A DNA stretch of 64,000 nt from Yamagishiella unicocca (GCA_003116995.1 BDSL01000106.1:186001-250000); one strand, 5' to 3'; shown: positions 23,055-35,873, counted from the first letter of the stretch. The notes: generated from the sequence alone by a model not told the origin. Made by a program: numbers and translations.

Positions 23055-25686
23055 GGGGCAGGAAGGCAATGGGCTGCAAATTACCTGTGTAGGTGTTATA
23101 TGTTACATGTGCGTACCGGCGTCATGTTACATGTGCGCAACACGGCCTGCCATGGGTTGTTTGGTTTGTTTGCGGCCATGGGTAGGTGGCGCGCGCTGCC
23201 AACCCATGCACGGCGGCACGCCTGGGAGGACTGGAAGGAATCAATGGCTGGAGGTGCGGTAGAAGGCCCGGCGTCGTCATATGACTAGGCGACAGGTGCA
23301 TTACTGTTGCCTGCGTTGCGTCCTGCGTCCGTGCCGCGGGGACCAGCCGACAGGCGGAGGATGCGGCTATAGCGATATGCCGTAAGGAAGCCTGCGATTA
23401 GGTGTTTCGGAAAGGGCGGGTGCGTCGGACGTAACGCGCACATGCGGTCCAATTTCAATGGCCGGCGAGCGACGCAATGTTCATGTAGCTGCCGTGCCAC
23501 TTGTCGTAGTGTAGCCGGTCACTGCTCCGCTCGATTGCCGGTGATCACCACGTGCGCATACGTTGGAAACCGAGTGCGAACTGCGGGCGTCATCTTTCCG
23601 CCGTGAGGTTAGGGCGCCGTCAGGTTAGGGCGTTACTTCAGGCGCACGGCGGCACGCAGTTGGCTGCTGCGATCCTGCAAGCGCCCTGAGGAGGCACCGG
23701 TGAAGCTTCGGTGTTGGACACAGCCAACATAAGTTGCGACACTGACAACATAAACTTGGCCATCAAGGCTACGCACTTGCCAATCGCCTCAACTGTGGCC
23801 CCCGGACTGTCGTGGACGACCGATCGCGGGGACCCCGGACCAGGGCGCCGTACAGGATTACACGCATACGGAAAATACATCAACACTTATTTGCCCGTAA
23901 CCGCGTTGGCATACGACGGCCACTAATCTACCAACATACCTACATGACAAAGCTATGCGGCCTGTAAATTCAGAAGTGTGCGGATCTATATAAGGGCCGG
24001 AGCACTCGTCGAAGGCACCACCTGCGAGGACAACCAGCCCCAGCCGTCTGCAGCCGCTCGCGACACTGCGTGCAGCTCGCTCCCGCCTCGACTTTTAGCC
24101 GTTCGCACCTCCAGATGTAGGTGCCAAAATAGGATATCTATATGCTTGGAACGCGCCAAGGTGAAGGTTTCTCACATCTCCAAAAGGCGAGCATGTTCCT
24201 TGAAAACGTATATCACACGCTCATGGGCCGTCACCCTGCCATGGCCTCATAATTTGGCCACATGGACTCCTTTAGTCACGCACATGTAAATTTACTACAC
24301 AGCTTCAGCCTCTCTCACATTATATTAGGAAACGGTGTGCCGTGCCAGGCAAAGGCTGCGCAAGACACGCACACAGCAGGCCAGCACGCACATCAGCACG
24401 CACATCAGCCGCTGCGTTGGATACAGCAACCATCGTAGCGCTCTACTCTCGAATTGCATCCAGCAATAACCCAGACGCACTTGTACCCATTCAGAAAGCG
24501 CTCATACACGTATTACTTTCACTGCTTGCGGCCTCCAGTTGAAGCATGAACCTCAGCCACACTGCGTAAGGCCCGTCGTGAAATCCTCATTTGCCCCCAA
24601 GGCTTGAGCTGAGTGCCGCACGCCTCTGTACCGTCCTTGCACCAGGTAAAAACGAACCGGCTCGCAACCCCCTGCAGCCAACAGCTCCTGTGCACCCAAA
24701 TGCTGCATTAAATGAAAAACAGATAACGCTCGTAAGATGTCTCAAACGGCGCAGAGTAGGAAAGTCCTCACCGCGCTCTCACCCTCCACGCGCACTCTTT
24801 CATTGTGAGCCCCCTGCGGCCTACAGCTTACATAGCCCGCAACCAACCACCGTGATAGAAATCCTGCAATCACCATGAGAATCATGATTCCCACACCCGC
24901 TCCACACGTAGCAGCATCCATCACCACAGCACTCCGCTCTTACGCTCTCGCAGGCACCTTCAGTGTGCCGTCTGCTAACATAGCCGCCTGCTAACATAGC
25001 CGTCTGTCCGCACCGCAGCGCGCTTGCACAGCAATGGACGCATGTGTCGTGGCGCGAAACGTGCCGCCATCTCTCCTTCATAAAAACGCTTGCCGTACCG
25101 CCGCACCCCGACTCGCCTTTCATGCAGACAGCGCATGCGCTGGTGACCTTCCTAATACCAGCAAGCCTGTGTCCAAGTGCCTACTGGGAAAGATGCCGCC
25201 AGGGATAGCATGGCCAGAAATGGCATGGCGGGCACATCGCATTATATTTTAGCTACCCTTGCTACACGAAAATAGCCACCTTATCAACCTTTCCCAAGAC
25301 CAGCTTCAGACACATGCGAACATCGAGGGCATTGCCTTATTTACTTTATGACCGCGATGGCGTATACTAAGATTGCGTGTTCGTTCATCTCACGCCTTTG
25401 CCGTGCGACCTCTGTTGTAAGTTTGCGGGCACCGTCCTGTGCAATCGCAACGCCGCAGCCCATTTGATGCTACAGAGCTTCATAACTCCTCTTCGGACGA
25501 ATCTGCTATCCTCAAAGGCGCCATGTACCCGTCTACATCTAATCAACCAAGTGGATGCGGCTGCGCTCTCAATAACAGCTGCATGTGGACTGGGCACCGA
25601 CGGCAAGACCAACGAGGGCCTTGATGGAGATGCTCGCAACCGGGTCGCTAACGCACTGAAAATATTCGCCCCCAACGTCCTGCACA
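23055..25686. other. intergenic region, no gene recognised
   Basis: About 2.6 kb between the convergent IC140 and kinase A stops. The first TGTAA on the plus strand is near 23965, possibly the IC140 poly(A) signal after a long 3' UTR. A short duplicated phrase (agcacgcacatc) occurs near 24385. No open frame here resembles a known family. Confidence 0.5.
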
Positions 25687-28600
25687 TCAAGCAGCGGTAC
25701 ATAGGACAGATGATGCGCCGCTGTTGTTGTTGGCGCTGTGCTTCAACTGTTCGGATAGGGCTGACGTCGTGCCTCGCTGCAGCTTCGATGTTAACTCGTC
25801 CCGCACAACAGACACGGTTCCGACCGCTTCCGTCGCCGGTAGCACTGGCTCAGGCTGCAGCCACGGGTGCTTCAGCAGCTGAGCGGCCGTGGGCCTTTCC
25901 AGCGGATCCGCCGACAACGCCGCCAGCACGAAGGCGCGCGCGGCAGGAGGCACCGACGCGGGGAAATGTAGCGCTGCTGTCGTCATCTGGCTCTGCATGA
26001 AGCCGCTAATCGCGTCTGCAGCGATGCCGTGTGGTGTGCTCGCCGGCATCACGACGGGGGGGAAGCCAACCATGAGCTCGTATGCCAGCGCACCGGCAGC
26101 CCAGATATCCTGCCACGTTGAGGTGCATTTCGTTGAAGAGAACGGCAAGGTACGCACGTGTTTGGGACGAGCGAGGTATGCGCAACCTTTAATCCTGCAA
26201 GCAGTCAGCACTGAGAGAGTTCCCGCACAAGCCGTACGCGCGTGTCAGGACCCCTCAAACGAAAGGAGCACTCACCGCCGCGGTCGAATACGAGTATCGG
26301 GGGTTATCCTTGTTGTCTTCTGGTTCCGCCTTCAGAGGGCAGCGCTCCACCTCCGGCGCCATGTAACCCTCCGTGCCGGCACGTGTGACGGCCCGCTCCT
26401 GGTTGAGGTTGATGGACACACCGAAGTCGGCCACTAGAAACCGCCAGCTCTGGCTGAAGAGGAGGTTCTCGGGCTACACAGGAAGAAAAGCAATGGGAGC
26501 AAGTGCGTTCAAGCATACGTCATCCAAATTAGCTTCACAAACAATGTCTACTCGCACAGCTCGTGCCACCGCGGGACGTTGTAATGAAACCGCAAGGTCT
26601 GTCTGCTGCTCTCACTCCAGCGCCCTGGCTTGCGGCTCAATCCTCACCTTGATGTCCCGGTGGCATATGCCCTTGGAGTGGAGGTACGACAATGCGTCCA
26701 GGAAGGGGCGCATCACGGCTTCCGCCACCTGCAGTACATGGCGTGGTGGTGAGCAAAGTGAGGGCTGTTGGACGGGGCCAATGCGGCGAGAATTGCTCGC
26801 GCGATGGATCCTGGTACGTTACCAGTGTGTGCGCTATGGGTTTCCTAAAAAAGCAGAATATACTACACGCAAACCTCATTACCAGAGGCCGTATCTTGCG
26901 CACCTGGTTAGGGCCCATGCGCCCTCCGACCCGCTGCAGGACGCCGTACAGGTCGCCGCGCGACGCGTACTCTTGCACCAGTACGACACGGTCACCCTCG
27001 TCCTGTGGGGGAAGCGGGGTGCGATGTCGTTCCAGTGGCTGCTGTCCCAGCATCGACACCAACCACGCAGACCGGGAAACGAGCCCATAAGCTACACTGG
27101 TAACACCACCAATAAACGCTAGCCGCGGAAGCGAGTGATGAAGTCAGAGCGTGGTGCCCATGATTCTGTGGGTAGCCAGTAGGCGCGACATCACGACATA
27201 ACGCGCACGGCAGGCAATGTGGATGTGCCAAGAAACAGGCAATTCCTCTCACCAAGAAGGCGCTGTAAAGCCGTACAACGTGTTTATGGACGAGCTGCGT
27301 GTGTATCTCAATCTCGCGCTTGAGCCTGCACGATTCAGACCCCGGGAGAGGCGGTGCGCCTTGTCAGGAGACGTGTGTGATAACAGAACACACGAAACGC
27401 GCCCAAATGGCATGCCCGTATGAGGAATGTGGACTTCGCAGGACTGTGGCCCCAAGGGGTGCGTGTTCAGGAACTCGATGTTACCGCATAATCCAAATCT
27501 ATCCACAACACAACGATGTGCGTATCTTGACGTCCGTTGAAACACGGGGCACACATATTAATGACCCGCACCATCGCAACGACACCCTCCCTCCCTCCCT
27601 CGCACACATAACGCGAAATTCCATTAGTTCACGTACATGTGTACGATATTAGGCGGGACACGCTCCAGGAAATAGACCTGTAGGGAAAGTAAGGTCATCG
27701 TGGCTTCGTAAGTCAAGTCAATTCGGTTTCAGTAACGAAGTGCGTCAGCTGCCAGGCCGCCATTACGCTGTCATGTCAGCAATGAGTTCGCAAAGGGGCT
27801 GGGTCGGGGCCTGGGCTGGATAGGGGTGGGAGCCTGGGCTGGATTCTGCACTACGCGCCGCCCGGACGTTTATTTTCCGTGGGGGTTTTCTCGTCTCGCT
27901 GTAAAGTAGCAGGTCGAAAAGGCGCAGTGTCAACTATTCCCGCTGTTCCCCCTTCCGCACAACCTCCTACCTTCAGGGCCACAGGCATCCCGGACCAGCG
28001 GCAGGTGGCCTGCGCAAGTGGACGCGTCAGAGTGCAAGCCGAAATTAGGAATTGCGTTAGGCTGACAGGGTACGTTTAAGCGGGCGCGCTATCACGCGTG
28101 TATGGGCTGTATTACAGCACGGCCGGGGCATGCTGCAGGTACGTTTAGCAATAGCAAATACTGGGCAGAACCATAATCAAAACGAGGACGACTGTAAGCC
28201 TCTACGCTTTGCCTGGCTCCGGGCTATGAAAACAGGTTGCTATGTTACCGTACAGGTGTCCGTAACTGCAACTTCGGTATTGACATGGTGTCGCAAAAGC
28301 AAGTGGGGTGGGATGCTGCGTCGAGGACGCACGTTGTCACCATGTGCCGCGCTCAGCTGCCATAATTGTAGGTAGGAAGGGTTGGCTAGGTTTACCTACG
28401 ACGGTAGGGACGCAAAGGGCACGTGGGAAGTACCTTATATACTGCAGAGCTGCTGCCTTTAAAGAGCCGCTTGGAAACGACGTAATCCTCCAGCGCCCAT
28501 ACGTTGCGTCTCATAGACTCTGGAAGCGCCGACGACACTGCCAATAGCCTCCTGTTCACGGTCGCCGCAGCTTCTGCCACGACGCCGTTCCCGCGGCTGG

Positions 28601-29183
28601 GGTTCTCCTGAATGCTGCTGACGCTGGGCATTGCTGAGACAGGTGACAGGGCACGTGGCAGCGCTGAGGCCGTGTCAAGCGAGCTCGTTGTGACGCTGCC
28701 AAAGCTGCGACCAGTTCCTGGCGACAACGCATTTGCAGCATTCACAATTGAAATAGGAGATGAGCTAATGCTCAAATTCCGCGCGCAGTGCTTGGATTTG
28801 GCTGCTCCTGGCGCCATGGCGCTCTTGGGGGGAAGCGCGCTGTCCATCCTTTCTTGTTGAGGAAATAGGCGCTGGGACCTGCCACAATGCGCTTCCCGCC
28901 CAGCGCTCCCCGGGCCCGACTCAACGGACTGGGTGTGAGGCGACTCGCACGGCGATGCAGGAATGGTCAGGGGCAAAGCCGATAGGTTTGTCGCACTTCG
29001 ACTGTTGCCCAAGGATCCCAGTTTAGCCTTGAAAGATTTCCACAATGAGGGCAGCCTAGTGTTCTGCGCCCTAGGGCTTCCATACGGGCTTGGAGCGACT
29101 GCGGCGCAGCTGCTGATGTCAGTCCCCGTGTCCGCGAGCGGCAACGAGTTAAGTCGCCGAACATCCATACGCTCACTGGGCAT
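25687..29183 (-). CDS. Aurora-like Ser/Thr protein kinase, copy A
   Basis: Eight exons join in phase to 567 residues: 29183-28434, 28009-27971 (39 nt), 27677-27637 (41 nt), 27325-27253, 27002-26904, 26728-26648, 26473-26276 and 26109-25687. The first exon is a Ser/Pro-rich N-terminal region ending in the N-lobe start (WALEDYVVSKRLFKGSSSAVYK). The 39-nt exon carries the ATP lysine (PVALK). Later exons carry helix C (LKREIEIHTQLVHKHVVRLY), VVLVQEYASRGDLYGVL, HRDIKPEN, VADFGVSINL, GTEGYMAPEVE, DIWAAGALAYELMVG and the C-lobe arginine in DPLERPTAAQLLKHPWLQ. All catalytic residues are present, so it is probably active. The pattern is closest to Aurora and related volvocine kinases such as the flagellar kinase CALK, but orthology is not shown. 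The start could be ATG 29183 or 29168; the latter aligns with copy B. Confidence 0.9.
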
Positions 29184-30834
29184 TGTAGTAGCAAAGAAGC
29201 GGTCACAAGTTAGTTCGCCCGCCCAGCGCGGTAAACGTCAAGTTACCGGTAGACACGGCCTGAAAAATTCAAATTGCCAGTATTAGGGGTTTAGGAAGCG
29301 AATATTCTGATGGAACACCGTCACAGTGGCCCGAAGGTCAACACGTGGCTCACCTGGAAACACTTTTGTACCCTTTTCCTTTGCAAGTCGTACTTCGGAT
29401 GGTTGTGGGTAGTAACATGCCCGTTCGGTTCAGTCATAACTCATAAGGCACGCGCACAACATCTGTAACAACCTATCCTTATTTCACTTCAAAACGATTA
29501 GTACCATCCATGTTAATTATTCGATTCTTTGCCAGCAATAGCAATGGAGGGGATCCAGATTACTAATTGCATAAAGCTGTATAATCCCTTTCTTTGGAAA
29601 TAGACAACCATGTTTTAGATAAGTTCCCTAAAAATAAGAGTTCTCACACGCTGACGACAAAATTGAAATTTGCGAGTAGAAAAGAGTCCAGTATGAAACT
29701 CTGAAATTAATGCACATACCGCAGTCCTGACGGCCCCGGCACGCATGAACAAAAGCATCCGCCCATGGCAATTCAGATACGTTGAAGTACGAATGCAGGT
29801 TTTGCGGATGACAAAGGATTTTGGGCATCGCCTTCGGAGATTCGTAAGATAATACTTACTTTACAATTTCCGCACCTGGTGAGAGCGGGCCGAGTGCAGA
29901 AGAGTCCAACGAGCCGGTGGCGCAGTGCCCCCGCACGCTCGACATCTAAGCGGAAGGCCCTGATATTTTTTGTTATAAAGACATGACAGTGTCCTCAGTC
30001 TAAACAGCAGTTACTGCGCGACAGCCACAGCCAGCCGACTCCACGGCCGCCAGGCACCACAAAACACAACGCACACGTGCGCCGCACGAACCAGCGGGGA
30101 AGGGTAACAACAAAAAGGGCAGCCCAAACGGAGAGGCGGACAGTGGCAGGGGGACGAACCATGACGGGCCCAGAATAGCAAAAACCCACAAAGACGTGCC
30201 AAACGCCGTGCCTACCAGTGAACGAAAGATTAGCACGAAGGGCACTTCAGTACGAAAGGCAATCCAAGGACGCGCGCAGCCCACCACAGACAGCACTCCA
30301 CATGGACAAAGACCAAGCAGGACTCCTCTGCATAACTGAGATGTACTCGCTGGGCCCGGATACGCTGAACGCTGTCGCGAACACCAGTGGAGTTTCGCAC
30401 AGTGACGACAGGAGAAAAGCAGCCGCCGAGAGCGGGTGCTTGAGATTGCGCCGCGAGCGGGCGTTTGAAGTTGAGTGCGTGATGCGCGAGGACACTCGAC
30501 ATACAGCACGCTCCAGGAGGCGAAACGATAATAGGGTACTCGCCACAACCATACGGAGAGGCCACCGGGCCCCACATCTGGGAGTTGCCAAGCAGACGAA
30601 TCCCAGCAACCGGTAACCGCCACCACCCCTCCTTGTGGGAGTTCTCCCAACGCAACCCCTTCCTCAGCAGCCGGAACGCACACGCCTTGCTGTGCGGACC
30701 GGGCCAAGTGTAGGCGGTCAACGCTATGTCGCTGTCTCCCCCAGCACCTCTCGAATGAACAGGACATGCGTGGCCTTGGTGTCAGTCACCGCCCCGTTGT
30801 TTACCGGCCGTTCAGGGTCTTCAGACATCGTGAG

Positions 30835-30965
30835 CCCATCACATAAGTAGTAAGAAAAGTTGCAGTGGGTTCCAGACCAAAAGGCAGAACCGTCAGGCAC
30901 ATCGCCTGACACACTGAAGGAGACAAAAGATACAGCAACCCAACTGCACCATAGAGGCCTTTGCC
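30835..30965 (-). repeat. dispersed coding-like repeat, copy 2
   Basis: The minus strand reads SGDVPDGSAFWSGTHCNFSY and shares near-identical DNA with copy 3 at 34040-34150, for example ttccagaccaaaaggnagaa. It lies between the two kinases. Confidence 0.65.
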
Positions 30966-31890
30966 GAGGGGAATTTGCGCTACAGGCTCCCCTAACCGAT
31001 CCGTCCCGTACAAACGCCGGCAATAAAGTACGCAGTTAGGCAGCAATAATAAACAGCTTGCACATCTGCCGCCCGCGCAGGCGGCCTCAGCCGCTCGCAC
31101 GACAGGATGGGCGACGTCCATTCCCCAGCAAATGTTACAAGCAGGTACCGTAGCACTGCTCAGCCCATCTCATCCTTGCTCAGTATCACGCAATTAGTCT
31201 TGGCAAGGATCAGCATACAGGATGTGCTCAACAGCGTAGCATGTAAGGCAGAGCCCGCATACATGTAAAGAGGTACCGGGAAGTGCGGCTCGCTCATCCG
31301 TCAACCTGCTGGTGCGACATCGCGCGCGCGCCATGTCACGGATGCTTCACAGCTTAAGGTGTACGTAGAGAAGACGAGGAAGACGCGGCTCCATGAGGCC
31401 ACCCACGTCATTGGTCCCTGTCAGCCATATCTCGCCACTGCTTCGCAACTCGGAACCATCAGTAGAAAATTGTAGTCCATCCAGAACCTTCCTTGAGCGT
31501 ACGACCGCAATCGTGTCACATGGTAGGCCTCTTCCATACCACCATCAACGCCATACGTAACCCGTAAAAACATAGCGCAGTACGACAGTTGATATGAGTA
31601 TCAGTCTCCACCTCAAAAACATAGTAGTAGTACGACAATTGATATAACCACCTCAATTCCCCGCACAAGCAATGTCCTGGCAAGCGCAGCGCGGTTCTAC
31701 CCTCCGCACTTATAATTTTCTCCGCGGGTGGACTTACCTCCCACGACTGCTGCTCTGCCTTCAATGCCCAATGTTCTTCTCACTACAGGGCCGAAGGTAC
31801 GGCCCGCCTCCGCCAGACTGCCACCGGTGCCATGCATTGAGTTTATCACGCTCGCAAGCGCCGCAGGAATATAAATAGATGAAGCAGTCA

Positions 31891-32015
31891 TAACAATCCC
31901 GGCTCGCAACAGTTATAGAAATCCCGGCTGGCACCAATTATAACAAGCCCGGCTGGCACCTAGTATAACAATCCCGGCTGTCTCCAGTCTCAACAAGCCC
32001 GGCTCGCACCAGCCC
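31891..32015 (+). repeat. 25-bp tandem repeat, five copies
   Basis: Five imperfect 25-bp copies of the type taacaatcccggctggcacc followed by five variable bases. Confidence 0.9.
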
Positions 32016-32513
32016 CTCAACGCGCGACAATTTCGCCCTGACTTCGATGTGCTTCCATGCCAATCCCATGGTGTATGTACTTCGCTACTACTCCACCAAG
32101 CACAGTCCGCTGCGTTTACACACGCCTTAGATAACACACACGCACCGCTAGGGTGTCGCAATACCCCGCCGTGACCTCCATCATGTCCTACATTTGACAG
32201 GATTTCACTCAAAACGAATTTCATACCACCCATGGGCATCCTTGGAGGTGCCTTAATAGCCAACCTGCTGCCATGAGGAAGTTAATTTTTAGCTCCAATC
32301 CAACTTCAACGCGAGTACCGGCCTGGTTCAGTCCGGTCCACAGAAATATGCCAATGGTGGACTTCCAATGCGTGTCGACTCACGCGGATGCGTCACTTTG
32401 CCCGCACGCGTCCACCGTAAGCTCTAGCCATTACGGTACGGACTTGCAACGCAGCGTTAGTTGGCTGCACTATCCGACGAGAGCTGACGTCAAGCCTCGC
32501 TGCCCTCTCGATG

Positions 32514-35500
32514 TCAACTCATCCCGCGCACAACAGACACGGTTCCGACCGCTTCCGTCGCCGGTAGCACTGGCTCAGGCTGCAGCCACGGGTGCTTCAG
32601 CAGCTGAGCGGCCGTGGGCCTTTCCAGCGGATCCGCCGACAACGCCGCCAGCACGAAGGCGCGCGCGGCAGGAGGCACCGACGCGGGGAAATGTAGCGCT
32701 GCTGTCGTCATTTGGCTCTGCATGAAGCCGCTAATCGCGTCTGCAGCGATGCCCTGTGGTGTGTTCGCCGGCATCACGACGGGGGGGAAGCCAACCATGA
32801 GCTCGTATGCCAGCGCACCAGCAGCCCAGATATCCTGTGACGTTAAGGTGCATTCAACTCAATTAATAAAACAGTGTTTGTCTGAAAGGCCTGGGTGTCG
32901 TGCCTGGGACGAGCGAGAGATTAGTATACGAAGGAGAACAATTCAGCGATAGCGGTTAACAATTCTGGTATGCGCCGTGCATGCATGTCAGGACATACGT
33001 ACCGCCGAGGTCGAATACGAGTATCGGGGGTCGTTCTTGTTGTCTTTTGGTTCCGCCTTCAGAGGGCAGCGCTCCACCTCCGGCGCCATGTAACACTCCG
33101 TGCCGGCGCGTGTGACGGCCCGCTCCTGGTTGAGGTTGATGGACACACCGAAGTCGGCCACTAGAAACCGCCAGCTCTGGCTGAAGAGGAGGTTCTCGGG
33201 CTACACAGGAAGAAAAGCAATGGGGGCAAAGCGCGATCAAGTATACGTCATCCGAATTAGCTTCACAAACAATGTCTACTCGCACAGCTCGTGCCACCGC
33301 GGGACGTTGTAATGAAACCGCAAGGTCTGTCTGCTGCTCTCACTCCAGCGCCCTGGCTTGCGGCTCAATCCTCACCTTGATGTCCCGGTGGCATATGCCC
33401 TTGGAGTGGAGGTACGACAATGCGTCCAGAAAGGGGCGCATCACGGCTTCCGCCACCTGGAGTAGATGGCGTAGTGGTGAGCAAAGGGAGGGCTGTTGGG
33501 CGGGGCCAATTCAGGGAGCATTGCTCGCGCGATGGCTTCTTGCTTCTACATTACCAGTGTGTGCTATGGATTCCCTTACAGAAAGAAATACATTATCACG
33601 CAAACCTCGTTATAAGAGGTAGTGTCTTTGCACACCTGGCTAGGGCGCATGCGCCCTCCGACCCGCCGCAGGACGCCGTACACGTCGCCTTGTGCCGCGT
33701 ATTCTTGCACCAGTACGACACGCTCGCCATTGTCCTGCGCCAGGTGCGGGAGCGCGACGCCGTACATACATGAGCGAGCCAAGCGGAGGCTATCCTACCC
33801 GTCCTAGCGTCAGGGTGGCAATCGATAGAATTATTGCCATAGTTTCCCGCCGGCGTTCGGGCAGCGCTCGATCGGATTACCAACCTGCCCTGGTTATTGC
33901 GCGCAAGGCAGGCAGCGTGCTCCTGATGGGCAAATAACTCACCAGGAAGGCGCCGTAAAGTTGGGCGATGTGCCTGTGGAGCAGCTGCGCATGGATCTCT
34001 ATCTCACGCTTGATCCTGTACGGCGCAGATCCAGGGCGGTGCGATGTTGTTGTTGTAACGGTTACAGTGGGTTCCAGACCAAAAGGTAGAACCATCGGGC
34101 ACATCGCCTGACACTGAGGAAGACGGAGGAGACAGAGACCGACGTGCACCGGCATAAAGGCAAACCACCAGAACACCAATCGATCAGGCCATAAGCAAAC
34201 AGAGCAGCAGCCAGCACCCCAGGGGGAATTCGCACTAGAGGCTCCCTTATCAGCGATGTGTCATGCCGGGCATGTCATCAGATGCTGTCCACGAAATGGG
34301 ACCAATCTATATTTGTTGGCGGCACCGGAGATCTTCGTTGCGGTGCAAGGCGCGAGGACAGGCCATAACCTGATGCGCTGTGGGGCAGCCTAGCAAGCGC
34401 AATGAGCTTGCATTTGGGTCGGGAATCGCACGATCTAAGTCTGGTGTTGCTTTCAGGTCCACCTTTGCTGGATTGCAACCGGCAGATGTATCAGTCACGT
34501 GGGCAGCTTCGACACGTTCATCCTTCGCGGCATCAACACAGTGCAAGTGGGTTGGGGTGCGTGTCTGCACACCGCCCAACAAACTTACATGTGCAAGACG
34601 TTGATAGGGACACGCGACAGGAAGTAAACCTGTATGGAAGTCCAATGCGAGGAACGACACGCAGGTGGTACCAGGCAAGGTATGAAGCCAACGAGTTAGC
34701 TGAAGTGCAAAGACCCGGCAGAGGGAATTCCATGGCTCTTACCAAATAATGTCAGCAGGGAATGAAGCAATGAGCACCAAACGAGTTTGTGTGTGGGCGG
34801 CCTCTTCCCCGCAACCTCCTACCTTGAGCGCCACGGGCAGCCCAGAGTGGCGGCAGGTCGCCTGCGCATGTGGATGCGTGCACCGAGTGAGGGGCAGCGC
34901 TAGCTACAGCATCACACGCAGGTGTCGCTCATCACAACGTCGACATGCCGAAGTTGGGTGAGTCGGTTGCGTGCTGCTTTGCCCTAAATACCTGATCGCT
35001 TATTACTTACAACATCCCAAACGGCGCACAGGCTATTTCGAACGAAGGATCCGCATCGAACAACCAAATGGTTAGGTCGTAACGTACCCGGTAAACAGCG
35101 GAGGAGGCTCCCTTGTGCAGCCGCTTTGAAATGACGTAGTCATCCAACTTCCATACGCTGCGGTACATGGCGGCTGGCAGTGCCGGCGAAATCGCAAATA
35201 GCTTCCTGTCACTCGTACGCGAAGCTTCTTCGCCTCCGCCGACGTTGCTGCTGTGCGACCGCTGCTGAACGTTGACTGATTTTTGTGTGGATTTTATCGT
35301 CGACGAAGCCTTAGGTATTGATTGGGGGCCGCTGAGCGCGGCCGTTGCATAGTACGTTGTGCTGCTCGAGCCGCTCGTGTCAGCCTCCGAGTCACGCGAG
35401 AGCTCTCTGGCCGGGCTGAGATCATTAAGTGGGGATGAGCTCATGCTTATCGTGCTCGGGGCGCCAGTCGTTGATCGAGAACCAACCATGGGCATCATCA

Positions 35501-35873
35501 CCTTGGGAAGCCGTGGCGAGCTTTGTTGGGAGGTCAATCCTGTCCTGCTTCTTCCAGAAGGTGAGTTCCATTGATGGTTTCTGGTGTTGACGTGCGTCGC
35601 GCTGAGCGTTCCAGGAAAATGGAATACATCGACAGGCGGAGCAAGAGGAGGTGAAATGCGGGGGGATGCTCGGCCAGCGACACCATCAGATCTGGTAGTG
35701 TGTAATTTTGATAGGTTTGAGGTGCTGCGGCTTGTTCCCAGCGCATCTAGCTTCGCCTTGAGGCTCCGCCATAGCGTCGGCAGCTTGCCCGCGGTATTCG
35801 ATGCGTGATCCGCCGCATTGGTGTCGCTACTTGCATCTGCAAGCGGCGACGAATGAAACCGGCGGATATCCAT
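32514..35873 (-). CDS. Aurora-like Ser/Thr protein kinase, copy B (altered C-terminus)
   Basis: Tandem paralogue of copy A with the same eight-exon structure: 35873-35088, 34861-34823 (39 nt), 34629-34589 (41 nt), 34015-33943, 33734-33636, 33456-33376, 33200-33003 and 32834-32514, giving 545 residues. Internal exon lengths equal those of copy A. Motifs: KLDDYVISKRLHKGASSAVY, PVALK, IKREIEIHAQLLHRHIAQLY, VVLVQEYAAQGDVYGVL, HRDIKPEN, VADFGVSINL, YMAPEVE and DIWAAGALAYELMVG. All catalytic residues are kept. The last exon is almost identical to copy A until VSVVR. There copy B has two extra bases (cccgcgcac against cccgcac on the plus strand near 32525), which shift the frame and end the protein four codons after the shift, removing about 38 tail residues. 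The start could also be 30 codons upstream (35963). The tail loss could be assembly error, but it seems tolerable for kinase activity. Confidence 0.88.
34040..34150 (-). repeat. dispersed coding-like repeat, copy 3 (in kinase B intron)
   Basis: The minus strand reads SGDVPDGSTFWSGTHCN by codon comparison with copies 1 and 2. It lies in the intron between the 41-nt exon and the helix C exon of kinase B, same strand as the gene. Copy A has no matching sequence that I could find in its shorter intron. Confidence 0.6.

Larger units (their letters stand above)
29184..32513. other. intergenic region between the tandem kinases, repeat remnants
   Basis: About 3.3 kb with no gene I can name. 29440-29880 is unusually AT-rich for this window. 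30000-31020 has overlapping open frames on the minus strand, one of them (30724-31023) containing the dispersed SGDVPDGSAFWSG motif and reading on into NNGAVTDTKATHVLFI, so it may be a remnant of a gene or mobile element. A 25-bp tandem repeat lies at 31891-32015. Confidence 0.5.

Noticed and set aside
27780..27850. Short direct repeat (gcctgggctggat)
   Set aside because: Only two copies, near the level expected by chance in GC-rich intron sequence.
30000..30767. 255-codon minus-strand open frame as a gene
   Set aside because: Overlapping frames are open in all three phases, there is no recognisable domain, and part belongs to a dispersed repeat. Kept only as a repeat-bearing intergenic region.
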